Source: JBBREP01 sp038202885 (GTDB lineage: Bacteria > Actinomycetota > Acidimicrobiia > IMCC26256 > PALSA-610). From it: DNA of 64,000 nucleotides. Position 1 is the stretch's first letter. Each line of letters begins with the position of its first letter. Made by a program: the position numbers and the translations under genes. The notes below the pieces were generated by a model. The model was not told where the DNA came from and made no database searches. It was given only the letters and a program-made list of their open reading frames with translations. Location: the NCBI GenBank assembly GCA_038202885.1, contig JBBREP010000002.1, positions 62,001 to 126,000 on the forward strand, read 5' to 3'. Below, piece after piece: positions 16,538 through 25,189 of the stretch.

Positions 16538-19500
16538 CGCTCGACCTGTTCAGCCCGGCCATGCGGGCGTGGTTCTCCACCACGTTCGCTGACATGACAC
16601 CGCCACAGGTCGAAGGGTGGCCGGTCATTGCACGCGGCGACCACACGCTGATCGTCGCGCCCACCGGTTCGGGCAAGACGCTCGCGGCGTTCCTCGCGGC
16701 CATCGACCGCTTGACCACCGAACCCGTTCCCCCGAAGCTCGAGCGATGCCGCGTGCTGTACGTGTCGCCGTTGCGCGCGCTCGCCGTCGACATCGACAAG
16801 AACCTGCGGGCGCCGCTGCGCGGCGTGGAGTTCGCGGCCGAACGGCTCGGCCACACGCTGCACGCGCCCACCGTGGCCGTGCGCACCGGCGACACCGAGA
16901 GTTCAGCGCGCGCCGCGATGCTGCGCACGCCACCTGACATCCTCATCACGACTCCCGAATCGCTCTACCTCATGCTCACCTCGCGCGCCCGCGACATGTT
17001 GCGGTCCGTGCGCTACGTGATCATCGACGAGATCCACGCGCTTGCTTCCACCAAACGCGGCGCCCACCTCGCGCTGTCGCTCGAACGGCTTGTGGCGATC
17101 GCCGCGACACCGCCGCAACGCATTGGGTTGTCGGCCACAGTCAGGCCGCTCGACGAAGTCGCCAAGTTCCTCGGCGGCTACGAACAGGGCCAGCCCCGGC
17201 CGGTGACCATCATCGACACGGGTACGCGAAAGGAACTCGATCTCGAAGTCATCGTGCCGGTCGACGACATGGCCAACGTCGAGGCCGTGCGAGACGAATC
17301 GGTCACCGACTCCCCCGAGGCGCGCACGAGCATTTGGCCCCACGTACACCCGCTGCTGCTCGAACTCGTGCGAGCCCACCGCACGACGATTGTGTTCACC
17401 AACGCGCGGCGCCTGGCCGAACGACTCGCGGCCCGGCTGAACGAACTCGCGGGCGAGGAACTCGTACGCGCGCACCACGGTTCGCTGGCGCGTGAACAGC
17501 GCCTCCAGGTGGAGGACGATCTCAAGTCGGGACGGCTGCGCGGCATCGTTGCGACGAGCAGCCTCGAGTTGGGCATCGACATGGGTACCGTCGATCTCGT
17601 CGTGCTCGTGGAGTCACCTGGGTCGGTGGCGCGTGGTCTGCAACGAGTGGGCCGCGCTGGTCATCAGGTGGGCGCGCCGAGCTCAGGGCGGATCTTTCCA
17701 AAGTGGCGTGGTGACCTGCTCGAGACTGCAGCAGTGGTGCGCCGCATGCGCGCCGGCCTCGTCGAAGAACTCCAGATCACCCATCAACCCCTCGATGTGC
17801 TCGCGCAGCAGATCGTTGCGGCGTGTGCCGTCGACGAATGGGACGTGGACGCACTGCGCACGCTCGTGCGCGGCAGTGCGAACTTCGTCGGACTCACCGA
17901 CGATCTGTTCGACAACACGCTCGACCTGCTCGCAGGCCGCTACCCGTCCGATCAGTTCGCGGGACTCCAGCCGCGCATCGTGTGGGACCGCATCGGCGGA
18001 CGCATCGAAGCACGAGCAGGATCGCAGCGCGTGGCCGTCACGAACGGCGGGACGATCCCCGACCGCGGGTTGTTCGGCGTGTTCCTGCCCGACGGCGTGC
18101 GCGTGGGTGAACTCGACGAGGAGATGGTGTACGAGAGCCGCCCCGGCGAGGTGTTCGCGCTTGGCGCGACAGCTTGGCGGATCGAGGAGATCACGCACGA
18201 GCGAGTGGTCGTCACGCCGGCGCCAGGTCAGCCAGCCAAACTGCCGTTCTGGAAGGGCGACAAGCCCGGCCGGCCGCTCGAACTCGGTCGCGCCGTCGGC
18301 GCACTCGTGCGCGAGCTACGTGCGCTCGATACGCCGACGGCCGCGGCACGCCTGCGCGCCGACGGCTTCGACGAGCGCGCCGCAAGCAACCTGCTGGCGT
18401 ATCTCGACGAGCAACATGAGGCGACTGGCACGGTGCCCGACGACCGCACCATCGTGGTGGAGCGCTTCGCCGACGAGATCGGTGATTGGCGGGTGTGCAT
18501 CCTCACGCCGTTCGGCGCGCGCGTCCACGCCCCGTGGGCCTTTGCCATCGAAGAGCGGCTGTCGCGATCGGGCATCGAGGTGCCTGCGATGTGGAGCGAC
18601 GACGGCATCGTCTTGCGCCTCCCCGAAGCCGTCGATTCCGTGGCGCTCGATGCGCTGATGCTCGATCCCGAAGAGGTGGAACAGCTCGTCGTTGATCGGC
18701 TCCCATCGACCTCGATGTTCGCGTCGCGCTTTCGCGAGAATGCCGCTCGCGCACTCCTGCTCCCCCGCCGCGATCCGCGCAAGCGCACACCACTGTGGAT
18801 GCAGCGCCAACGCGCGGGCGATCTCCTCGAAGTCGCCATCCAGTATCCGTCATTCCCCATGCTGCTCGAAACCACGCGCGAGTGTCTGCGCGACGTGTTC
18901 GACCTCCCCGCGTTGCGCGAGGTGTTGCGCGACGTCTCGACGCGCAAGGTGCGGGTGGTCGAATCCGACACACCGCGAGCGTCGCCGTTCGCGCAGTCGC
19001 TGCTGTTCGGTTGGATCGCCGTCTACATGTACGAAGGCGATGCGCCCATCGCCGAACGACGCGCCGCGGCGCTGTCGCTCGATCGCGGGCTGCTGCGCGA
19101 GCTACTCGGCTCCGAAGACCTTCGTGAGCTGCTCGACCCTGCGGCCATCGCCGAGCTCGAACTCGAACTGCAACGACTCGCCCCCGATCGCCACGCCCGC
19201 TCGCTCGACGGCGTCGCCGACCTGCTGCGCGGTCTCGGCGACCTGCGCGCCGACGAGGTCGTCGCGCGCGCCGATGGCGACGTGATGACGTGGCTCGGGC
19301 AATTGGTTGATGCCAGGCGGGCGATCGTCGTGCGCATCGCGGGAGAAGAACGCTACGCGGCCGCCGAAGATGCGGCACGCCTGCGCGATGCGCTCGGTTG
19401 CGCGCTGCCGCAGGGTCTTCCCGCAGCCTTCACCGACCCCGTCGACGCTCCGCTCGACGAATTGGTGTCGCGTTTCGCGCGTACGCACGGACCGTTCCAT

Positions 19501-20973
19501 CTCCACGATGTGGTGCAGCGACTCGGCGCGAGCCACGACCGAGTGCGCGAGGCGCTCGGGCGGCTTGCCACCGCAGGGCGCGTCGTCACCGGTCAGTTCC
19601 GACCGGAGGGAGGCGAGTCGGCCGACGCGCTCGAGTGGTGCGACGACGGCGTGTTGCGCGTGGTGCGTCGGCGGTCGCTGGCGCGGCTGCGCCGCGACGT
19701 CGAACCCGTCGACCCCGAAACGTTCGTACGGTTCCTGCCGGCGTGGCAAGGCCTCGCACACCCGAGGCGTGGCATCGATGCACTCGTGGGCGCGATCGAA
19801 CAGCTCCAAGGGCTCGCGATCCCCGCCGCGATCCTTGAGCGCGACGTGCTGACCGCACGCGTCTCGGACTACCGCTCCGGCATGCTCGACGAACTCTGCG
19901 CCGCGGGCGAGCTCGTATGGACCGGGGCCGGACCATTGGGCGATTCGGGACGCGTCCGGCTCTACTTCCGCGATCGGATCCGCCTGCTCGCATCACACAC
20001 AGGGCTGGTTGCGGCGCGCGACGACACGAGCAGCGGCGACGACACGATGCACGCGCGATTACGCGAACAGCTCGCGCGGGGCGCGGCGTTTTGGTACGAC
20101 CTGCTCGTCGCCACCGACAACCCGCCCGAGCGCGATTTGCTCGGCGCGCTGTGGGATCTCGTGTGGAACGGCGAAGTCACGAACGACACCTTCGCCCCTG
20201 TGCGCGCGTCACGGCGCCCATCGCGTCGCACGGCAACCCGACGGCCGAACGTGGGCCGTTTGACGCGCCTCGGTCCGGCGGCCGGCGCGGGTCGGTGGTC
20301 GCTCGTCGCGCCGTTGCTCGAACCGCGACCGGCACCGACGGAGTGGGCGCACGCGACCGCGCTCACGGTGCTCGATCGCCAGGGCATCGTGACGCGCGAG
20401 GCCGTCAACGCCGAAGGTGTCCCCGGCGGTTTCGCGGCGATGTACCCCGTGCTGCGGGCGCTCGAGGATGCCGGCAAGGTTCGGAGGGGCTGGTTCGTGG
20501 CCGAGCTCGGCGCCGCGCAGTTCGCATCCGCGGGCGCGATTGAGCGGCTGCGTTCACATCGCGAACGCCCCGATGTTGGTGATGATGCCGGCCCTGATGA
20601 CCCGGGTGTGGCCAGCGCGCTCGTGCTGGCCGCGGCCGATCCGGCCCAACCATTCGGGTCGGTCGTGCCGTGGCCCGAACACGCCGCGGCGCGACCGACC
20701 CGGGTCGTCGGCGCGTACGCCGTCGTGAGCGACGGCCGCCTCGTCGCCTACCTCGATCGCGGCCACGGCGTGCTCACGTTCGCGGCTGATGAACGCGACA
20801 CACCCGACGTGTGGATCGCAGCCCTCGTCGGCGCGCAGCGGTCGGGCCGCCTCGGTTCGTCGCTCGAACTCCAGACCATCGACGCCAGTCCGGTACGCGA
20901 GTCGCCAGTGGCCGAACAGTTGCGAGCCGCGGGCTTCAAAGACAGTTACCGCGGCCTCGTGCTGCGAACCTGA
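16534..20973 (+). CDS. lhr: Lhr-type ATP-dependent DNA helicase
   Basis: 1479-residue superfamily 2 helicase of the full-length Lhr type. Walker A is APTGSGKT near residue 44, the DEIH box near 165, SATVRPL as motif III, SSLELGIDMGTVDLVV as motif V and QRVGRAGHQVG as motif VI near 370. A winged-helix and Lhr core domain follow, and a long C-terminal region of about 600 residues matches the size of the mycobacterial and E. coli proteins. Lhr translocates 3'-5' on DNA and acts in repair. The GTG start overlaps the glycosyltransferase stop by 4 bp. Confidence 0.93.
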   Translation: MTLDLFSPAMRAWFSTTFADMTPPQVEGWPVIARGDHTLIVAPTGSGKTLAAFLAAIDRLTTEPVPPKLERCRVLYVSPLRALAVDIDKNLRAPLRGVEFAAERLGHTLHAPTVAVRTGDTESSARAAMLRTPPDILITTPESLYLMLTSRARDMLRSVRYVIIDEIHALASTKRGAHLALSLERLVAIAATPPQRIGLSATVRPLDEVAKFLGGYEQGQPRPVTIIDTGTRKELDLEVIVPVDDMANVEAVRDESVTDSPEARTSIWPHVHPLLLELVRAHRTTIVFTNARRLAERLAARLNELAGEELVRAHHGSLAREQRLQVEDDLKSGRLRGIVATSSLELGIDMGTVDLVVLVESPGSVARGLQRVGRAGHQVGAPSSGRIFPKWRGDLLETAAVVRRMRAGLVEELQITHQPLDVLAQQIVAACAVDEWDVDALRTLVRGSANFVGLTDDLFDNTLDLLAGRYPSDQFAGLQPRIVWDRIGGRIEARAGSQRVAVTNGGTIPDRGLFGVFLPDGVRVGELDEEMVYESRPGEVFALGATAWRIEEITHERVVVTPAPGQPAKLPFWKGDKPGRPLELGRAVGALVRELRALDTPTAAARLRADGFDERAASNLLAYLDEQHEATGTVPDDRTIVVERFADEIGDWRVCILTPFGARVHAPWAFAIEERLSRSGIEVPAMWSDDGIVLRLPEAVDSVALDALMLDPEEVEQLVVDRLPSTSMFASRFRENAARALLLPRRDPRKRTPLWMQRQRAGDLLEVAIQYPSFPMLLETTRECLRDVFDLPALREVLRDVSTRKVRVVESDTPRASPFAQSLLFGWIAVYMYEGDAPIAERRAAALSLDRGLLRELLGSEDLRELLDPAAIAELELELQRLAPDRHARSLDGVADLLRGLGDLRADEVVARADGDVMTWLGQLVDARRAIVVRIAGEERYAAAEDAARLRDALGCALPQGLPAAFTDPVDAPLDELVSRFARTHGPFHLHDVVQRLGASHDRVREALGRLATAGRVVTGQFRPEGGESADALEWCDDGVLRVVRRRSLARLRRDVEPVDPETFVRFLPAWQGLAHPRRGIDALVGAIEQLQGLAIPAAILERDVLTARVSDYRSGMLDELCAAGELVWTGAGPLGDSGRVRLYFRDRIRLLASHTGLVAARDDTSSGDDTMHARLREQLARGAAFWYDLLVATDNPPERDLLGALWDLVWNGEVTNDTFAPVRASRRPSRRTATRRPNVGRLTRLGPAAGAGRWSLVAPLLEPRPAPTEWAHATALTVLDRQGIVTREAVNAEGVPGGFAAMYPVLRALEDAGKVRRGWFVAELGAAQFASAGAIERLRSHRERPDVGDDAGPDDPGVASALVLAAADPAQPFGSVVPWPEHAAARPTRVVGAYAVVSDGRLVAYLDRGHGVLTFAADERDTPDVWIAALVGAQRSGRLGSSLELQTIDASPVRESPVAEQLRAAGFKDSYRGLVLRT

Positions 20974-20976
20974 CCG

Positions 20977-21025
20977 ACCGTGTGCCGCGCCAGCGACACC
21001 GGTGACGGTCAGATCGGCACACGGT
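20977..21025. repeat. Palindromic element, copy 2 of 2
   Basis: ACCGTGTGCCG (20977-20987) and CGGCACACGGT (21015-21025) flank a 27-nt loop, between the lhr stop and the convergent anti-sigma gene. Read on the minus strand it aligns with the element at 7656-7710 across arms and loop, about 20 of 27 loop bases being the same. Confidence 0.8.
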
Positions 21026-21030
21026 TGGGG

Positions 21031-22038
21031 TTACAGCATCGCGAGTGAGTTCGCCGCGGCGACGACGTCGGCTGCCACCGCAGCATCGCCGGTCACTGTC
21101 ATGGGGAAATCGTCGACGTCGATGCGGTCGGCGATGCGCATGCACCACTCGTGGACCGGGGCGACAATCGTCACGCACGGCTCGGTCGACGTGTCGCCGC
21201 CCGGCGCGAGCGCGATGACGAACTCACCCGCACCCGGGCCCGTGAGCACGAACTTCGCGGTTGCTCCTGGGCGCGTGGTGCCGCAAATCTGGAGGCACCC
21301 GGGAATCAACGTCATCGACAGCTCGGCCATGGTGGCGAACGCAATGTCGGACAGCATGCGCCGATCGCGTCCCATAGCCACATCGATGTCGCCCGCGTGC
21401 ACCCACGTCTCGAACGAGCGAAACGTTGTCACAACGTCGCTCGCCACCTGGTTGTGGAACCAGCGCATCGTGTCGCGCTCGTTGGCGGCGCGCCGGGTTG
21501 CTGCGGTCGCGTTCTCCCACTCGGCAACGATGTCATCGAAGTCCCACTCGCGTGTTGCGTCGAGGATGCTCCGCGTGCGCTCGTCGTTATCGACCTCGGT
21601 GATCGCAGCAAAACGCTCGCTGTCGATCGAATCGGTCACCTGGCTCTCCATACCCGCGAGATGAGCGGCCAGTTCGCGGACGGTGAGACCGTTGGGCGTG
21701 ACGTCGTCGAGATGCCCAGGCGTCACCCTCGCCAGCGCTTCACGCAGGTAATCGCATGCTTCGACATGCGTCGCAACCGCAGGCGACGCCGCGGCGACGG
21801 CGATACGGGCGGCGCGCAACCGGCCGACCACGGTCGCTCGCAACCGCGGTGGCGGCGTGAGCGAGTCGGTCGCGCCGTACCAGACCGCCGCCGCGCGCAG
21901 TCGATCGACGTCGGCCATGGCGTCGGGTCGCGAGGCGATATACGCCTCGACCTTGGAGGCTTCGTGCGGTTCGACAGCGTCGAGCGCGTACGCCGCGACG
22001 ATGTCGTCGAATTCCTCGGGGGTGAGTGATGCAGTCAT
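21031..22038 (-). CDS. Anti-sigma-like domain fused to a mycothiol-dependent maleylpyruvate isomerase fold
   Basis: 335-residue soluble protein of three parts. Residues 1-75 resemble the N-terminal sigma-binding domain of RskA-type anti-sigma factors (AAYALDAVEPHEASKVEAYI), but the usual CxxC zinc ligands are gone. Residues about 88-225 match the DinB-like MDMPI fold with its metal triad apparently intact: His126 (LAAHLAG), Glu210 and His214 (FETWVHAGDI). Residues about 240-335 look like an SCP2-type C-terminal domain. No membrane helix is present. It overlaps the sigma gene by ATGA, as cognate sigma/anti-sigma pairs do. Its role as an anti-sigma factor is inferred. Confidence 0.75.
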   Translation of the reverse strand: MTASLTPEEFDDIVAAYALDAVEPHEASKVEAYIASRPDAMADVDRLRAAAVWYGATDSLTPPPRLRATVVGRLRAARIAVAAASPAVATHVEACDYLREALARVTPGHLDDVTPNGLTVRELAAHLAGMESQVTDSIDSERFAAITEVDNDERTRSILDATREWDFDDIVAEWENATAATRRAANERDTMRWFHNQVASDVVTTFRSFETWVHAGDIDVAMGRDRRMLSDIAFATMAELSMTLIPGCLQICGTTRPGATAKFVLTGPGAGEFVIALAPGGDTSTEPCVTIVAPVHEWCMRIADRIDVDDFPMTVTGDAAVAADVVAAANSLAML

Positions 22039-22607
22039 GAGTACAGCTCGATTCCGTGAGCTTCCAATACGTCGGCGATGCGACGGAGCCCGAGCCTCAA
22101 TCGTGATTTCGCCGTTCCCTCTGGGATCCCCAGCTCTTGTGCGACCTGACGGTACGTCCGGCCGCCGAAGTACGCGAGCTTGATTGCATCTCGCTGGTCA
22201 GGTGGGAGTTGATCGACGGCGTCGCGCAGGCGTTCCGCCGCGACGACCGCCATCGCCATCTCGTCGACATCTGGGATCGAGATGGCATAGCCGGCCTCGC
22301 GCTCAGCCCGCCGCCGCTTCGCCTCCTCGCGCCGCACCCAATCGACCGATCGACGGTGCGCAATCGTGCCAAGGAACGTGCGCAGGCGACCCCGATCGGG
22401 GTCGAACTGTTCGGGCTTCTCCCAGATCGTGACGAACACTTCTTGGGTGACGTCTTCGGCGGCCGTCCGGTCGCCGATCACACGGGCGGCGAGCCCATAT
22501 ACGAACGCGCCGAACTGGTCATACAGCTCTTCGAGCGCAGCGCAGTCGCCGGCGAGGAGGCGTACGCGGATCGAACGTTCCCACTCGGTGGGCATGGTGA
22601 GGTCCAT
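22035..22607 (-). CDS. ECF RNA polymerase sigma factor (SigK-like)
   Basis: 190-residue extracytoplasmic-function sigma factor. Region 2 covers about residues 25-95 with AAEDVTQEVFVTIWEKPEQFD and FLGTIAHRRSVDWVRREEAKRR. Region 4 covers about 130-185 with LPPDQRDAIKLAYF and a helix-turn-helix QVAQELGIPEGTAKSRLRLGL. It directs transcription of an unknown regulon, probably including its own operon. The stop overlaps the start of the anti-sigma-like gene. ATG 22607 is used; ATG 22595 is also possible. A TAGCTT box lies only 3 nt upstream of 22607. Confidence 0.92.
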   Translation of the reverse strand: MDLTMPTEWERSIRVRLLAGDCAALEELYDQFGAFVYGLAARVIGDRTAAEDVTQEVFVTIWEKPEQFDPDRGRLRTFLGTIAHRRSVDWVRREEAKRRRAEREAGYAISIPDVDEMAMAVVAAERLRDAVDQLPPDQRDAIKLAYFGGRTYRQVAQELGIPEGTAKSRLRLGLRRIADVLEAHGIELYS

Positions 22608-22715
22608 CGCAAGCTATTCGCCGTGCCGGGGCTGCTGGATCACTCGCCAGCGTACGCCGCTCCCCACCGCCGCCAACCTGACCCTCGCGCTGAGCGTGGG
22701 TGCAGCCGTCGAGCG

Positions 22716-22721
22716 TACGCT
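22716..22721 (+). promoter_or_regulatory. -10 box TACGCT for the acyl-CoA dehydrogenase gene
   Basis: TACGCT lies 8 nt before ATG 22730 and no ribosome site is present, favouring this start over an in-frame ATG at 22700. Confidence 0.45.
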
Positions 22722-22729
22722 CGTGGTCG

Positions 22730-23977
22730 ATGACCACTGCGCCGACCACCGCCACCGCCACGACCGACAAGACCGATCCCGACCTCGAGCGCGTCGTCGC
22801 GCTCGTCGAGGATCTCATCGCCACGCACGATCCGAGCACGACCGACGAGCGCGTCCTTCGCGGCGCGCAATACGACGCCGGTCTCGCGTGGATCAATTTC
22901 CCTGTCGGCTACGGCGGGCTCGGGCTGCGACCGTCATACCAGCGTGAGGTGGATCGTCGGGTCCGAGCCGCAGGCGCTGCCGCGTCGACGGCGCGCTTGT
23001 TCTTCGGCATGTACCTCGTGGCCCCCACGATCGTGACGCACGGCAGCGAGTGGGCCAAGCAGCGTTTCCTCAAACCCATCTTCACTGGCGAAGACTCGTG
23101 GTGCCAGTTGTTCAGCGAACCCGGCGCGGGTTCGGACCTCGCGTCGCTGGCAACGCGCGCGGTGCGCGACGGCGACGAGTGGGTCGTGAACGGTCAGAAG
23201 GTGTGGAACACCCTGGCGCACATCGCCGACCTTGGGATGCTCGTGACGCGCACCGATCCCGACGTGCCCAAACACAAGGGCCTCACCTACTTCGCGGTCG
23301 ACATGCACCAGCCCGGAGTGGAAGTTCGGCCGTTGCGCCAGATCACCGGCGAAGCCGAGTTCAACGAGGTGTACCTCACCGACGCTCGCATCCCCGACAG
23401 CTATCGCATCGGCGAGGTCGGCGAAGGCTGGCGGGTATCGCTCACCACGCTGGCCAACGAGCGCGTCACGATCGGCGGCGGAGGTGGCGGATCGTCAGGC
23501 CCCAAGCGCGGCTCGGGTGCAATCGCCGAAGCCGTGCGCATCTGGAACGACGAATGCAACGACCGCACACCGGCGCGCCGCGACGCGCTGATGAAGTTGT
23601 GGTGTGACTCCGAAGCACTGCGGCTCACGAACCTGCGCGCGAGCGCGGCGGCTCGCGTTGGCAATCCCGGCCCAGAAGGTTCGATCGCGAAGCTCGCGAT
23701 CGCGATCAACCAGCAGAAGATCTTCGAACTCTGCATGAATCTGCTCGGCACCAAAGCGCTCGAAGGCTTCGATTACACGTTCCGGCGCCCGACCGAGGTG
23801 GGCCTGGAAGGCGCACCGGGCGCAGGGCGGCACATGTTCCTGCGAACCCGAGCGAACTCGATCGAAGGTGGCACGAGCGAGATCATGCGCAACATCCTCG
23901 GCGAGCGCGTGCTCGGCCTTCCCGGCGAACCCCGCGTCGACAAAGCCCCGCCGTGGAGCCAAGTCCCGCGCTCGTAA
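22730..23977 (+). CDS. Acyl-CoA dehydrogenase family protein
   Basis: 415-residue FAD enzyme of the acyl-CoA dehydrogenase fold that oxidises an acyl-CoA to the 2-enoyl form. The FAD/substrate block reads QLFSEPGAGSDLASLATRA, followed by WVVNGQKVWNT, and the C-terminal flavin-binding segment is SIEGGTSEIMRNILGERVLGLP. An unusual Gly-rich insert (IGGGGGGSSG) lies near residue 246, where the active-site loop is expected. The catalytic Glu is hard to place. The substrate is unknown. It stands alone, convergent with ilvC. Confidence 0.88.
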   Translation: MTTAPTTATATTDKTDPDLERVVALVEDLIATHDPSTTDERVLRGAQYDAGLAWINFPVGYGGLGLRPSYQREVDRRVRAAGAAASTARLFFGMYLVAPTIVTHGSEWAKQRFLKPIFTGEDSWCQLFSEPGAGSDLASLATRAVRDGDEWVVNGQKVWNTLAHIADLGMLVTRTDPDVPKHKGLTYFAVDMHQPGVEVRPLRQITGEAEFNEVYLTDARIPDSYRIGEVGEGWRVSLTTLANERVTIGGGGGGSSGPKRGSGAIAEAVRIWNDECNDRTPARRDALMKLWCDSEALRLTNLRASAAARVGNPGPEGSIAKLAIAINQQKIFELCMNLLGTKALEGFDYTFRRPTEVGLEGAPGAGRHMFLRTRANSIEGGTSEIMRNILGERVLGLPGEPRVDKAPPWSQVPRS

Positions 23978-24027
23978 TCGAGCCCGTCACCCGCGTGGCA
24001 ACGCCGAGCACAACCCCAGCGGGCTGA

Positions 24028-25056
24028 TCAGCCGCCGCTGGCGTCTTGCACGCGCTGTTTGCCCGCGGAGATCCACGGCATCATGGCGCGTAGCTCGGCA
24101 CCGACCTTTTCGATCGGGTGCTTCGCCGTCTCCTCGCGATAACGGTTGAAGTTCGGCCGGCCGTTGTCGTTCTCGGCAATCCATTCACGCGCGAACTCGC
24201 CGCTCTGGATCTCGCCGAGGATCTTGCGCATCTCGTCCTTGGTCTGCTTCGTGATCACACGCGGACCGCGGGTGTAGTCGCCGTACTCGGCGGTGTCGGA
24301 GATCGAGTAGTGCATTGCTCCGATGCCGCCTTCGTAGATGAGGTCGACGATCAGCTTCACCTCGTGCAGCGTCTCGAAGTACGCCGATTCGGGTTGGTAA
24401 CCGGCCTCCACAAGCGTCTCGAAACCATTCTTGATGAGCTCCACCAGACCACCGCAGAGCACGACCTGCTCACCGAACAGGTCGGTCTCGGTCTCTTCCT
24501 TGAACGTCGTGTCGAGCACGCCTGCGCGCGTACCGCCGATTGCCTGCGCGTACGCGAGCGCGATGTCCTTGGCCTTGCCCGTCGCGTCCTGGGCAACCGC
24601 CACGAGACACGGCACGCCGCCGCCTTCTTCGTAGGTGCGCCGCACGAGGTGACCCGGACCCTTCGGCGCGATCATCCACACGTCGACGCCGGCTGGCGGC
24701 TTGATCAAATCGAAGTTGATGTTGAGACCGTGTGCGAACGCGAGTGAGTTGCCCGGTTGCAGGTTCGGCTCGATGTCGGCCGAGTACACGTGACGCTGTT
24801 CGGTATCGGGCAGCAACACCATGATGATGTCGGCCTCAGCGACCGCGGCCGCGGTCCCCAACACCTTCAAGCCCGCGGCTTCGGCCTTGGCCTTCGAACT
24901 CGATCCCTCGCGCAGTCCGACGCGCACATCGACGCCCGACTCCTTCAGGTTCAACGCGTGGGCGTGGCCCTGGCTGCCGTAGCCGAGGATCGCCACCTTC
25001 TTGTCGACCAGCAGGGCTGGGTTGGCATCGGTGTCGTAGTACACGGTCGCGGGCAT
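24028..25056 (-). CDS. ilvC: Ketol-acid reductoisomerase IlvC
   Basis: 342-residue class I KARI that isomerises and reduces acetolactate or acetohydroxybutyrate with NAD(P)H. The Rossmann loop is AILGYGSQGHAHALNL, followed by RVGLREGSSSKAKAEAAG, where the Arg and Ser residues point to NADPH. Metal-binding and catalytic residues lie in DLFGEQVVLCGG and YEGGIGAMHYSISDTAEYGDY. ATG 25056 has GAGGAG upstream; in-frame ATGs further up lack family likeness. It is separated from ilvBN by a large secreted-protein gene and by a strong hairpin, so it probably has its own promoter. Confidence 0.96.
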   Translation of the reverse strand: MPATVYYDTDANPALLVDKKVAILGYGSQGHAHALNLKESGVDVRVGLREGSSSKAKAEAAGLKVLGTAAAVAEADIIMVLLPDTEQRHVYSADIEPNLQPGNSLAFAHGLNINFDLIKPPAGVDVWMIAPKGPGHLVRRTYEEGGGVPCLVAVAQDATGKAKDIALAYAQAIGGTRAGVLDTTFKEETETDLFGEQVVLCGGLVELIKNGFETLVEAGYQPESAYFETLHEVKLIVDLIYEGGIGAMHYSISDTAEYGDYTRGPRVITKQTKDEMRKILGEIQSGEFAREWIAENDNGRPNFNRYREETAKHPIEKVGAELRAMMPWISAGKQRVQDASGG

Positions 25057-25090
25057 CGTGGGCTCCTCGTCAGCGCGGCGCGAAGTCGTC

Positions 25091-25096
25091 ATTATC
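25091..25096 (-). promoter_or_regulatory. Possible -10 box GATAAT for ilvC
   Basis: GATAAT on the minus strand lies about 34 nt upstream of ATG 25056, which leaves room for the GAGGAG site in a short leader. It is downstream of the hairpin at 25127-25162. No clear -35 box was seen. Confidence 0.35.
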
Positions 25097-25126
25097 GCCG
25101 GAGTTGGTGCCCGACGGCGAACGCGT

Positions 25127-25162
25127 TCGACGGCATGCCGCGCTCCCGCGGGATGCCGTCGA
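25127..25162 (-). terminator. Strong hairpin downstream of the Calx-beta gene
   Basis: Arms TCGACGGCAT and ATGCCGTCGA plus an inner CCGCG/CGCGG stem, with one G-G mismatch and a 4-nt loop, form a 36-nt hairpin 28 bp after the stop at 25190. It lacks a U-tract but is well placed to insulate ilvC. Confidence 0.6.
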
Positions 25163-25189
25163 GGTCGGCTCAGGAGATCAGCTGGCGCG

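Noticed and set aside
24020..24045. GCTGATCAGC palindrome near the ilvC stop
   Set aside because: It overlaps the ilvC stop codon and is only 10 bp, so it cannot be told from coding constraint.
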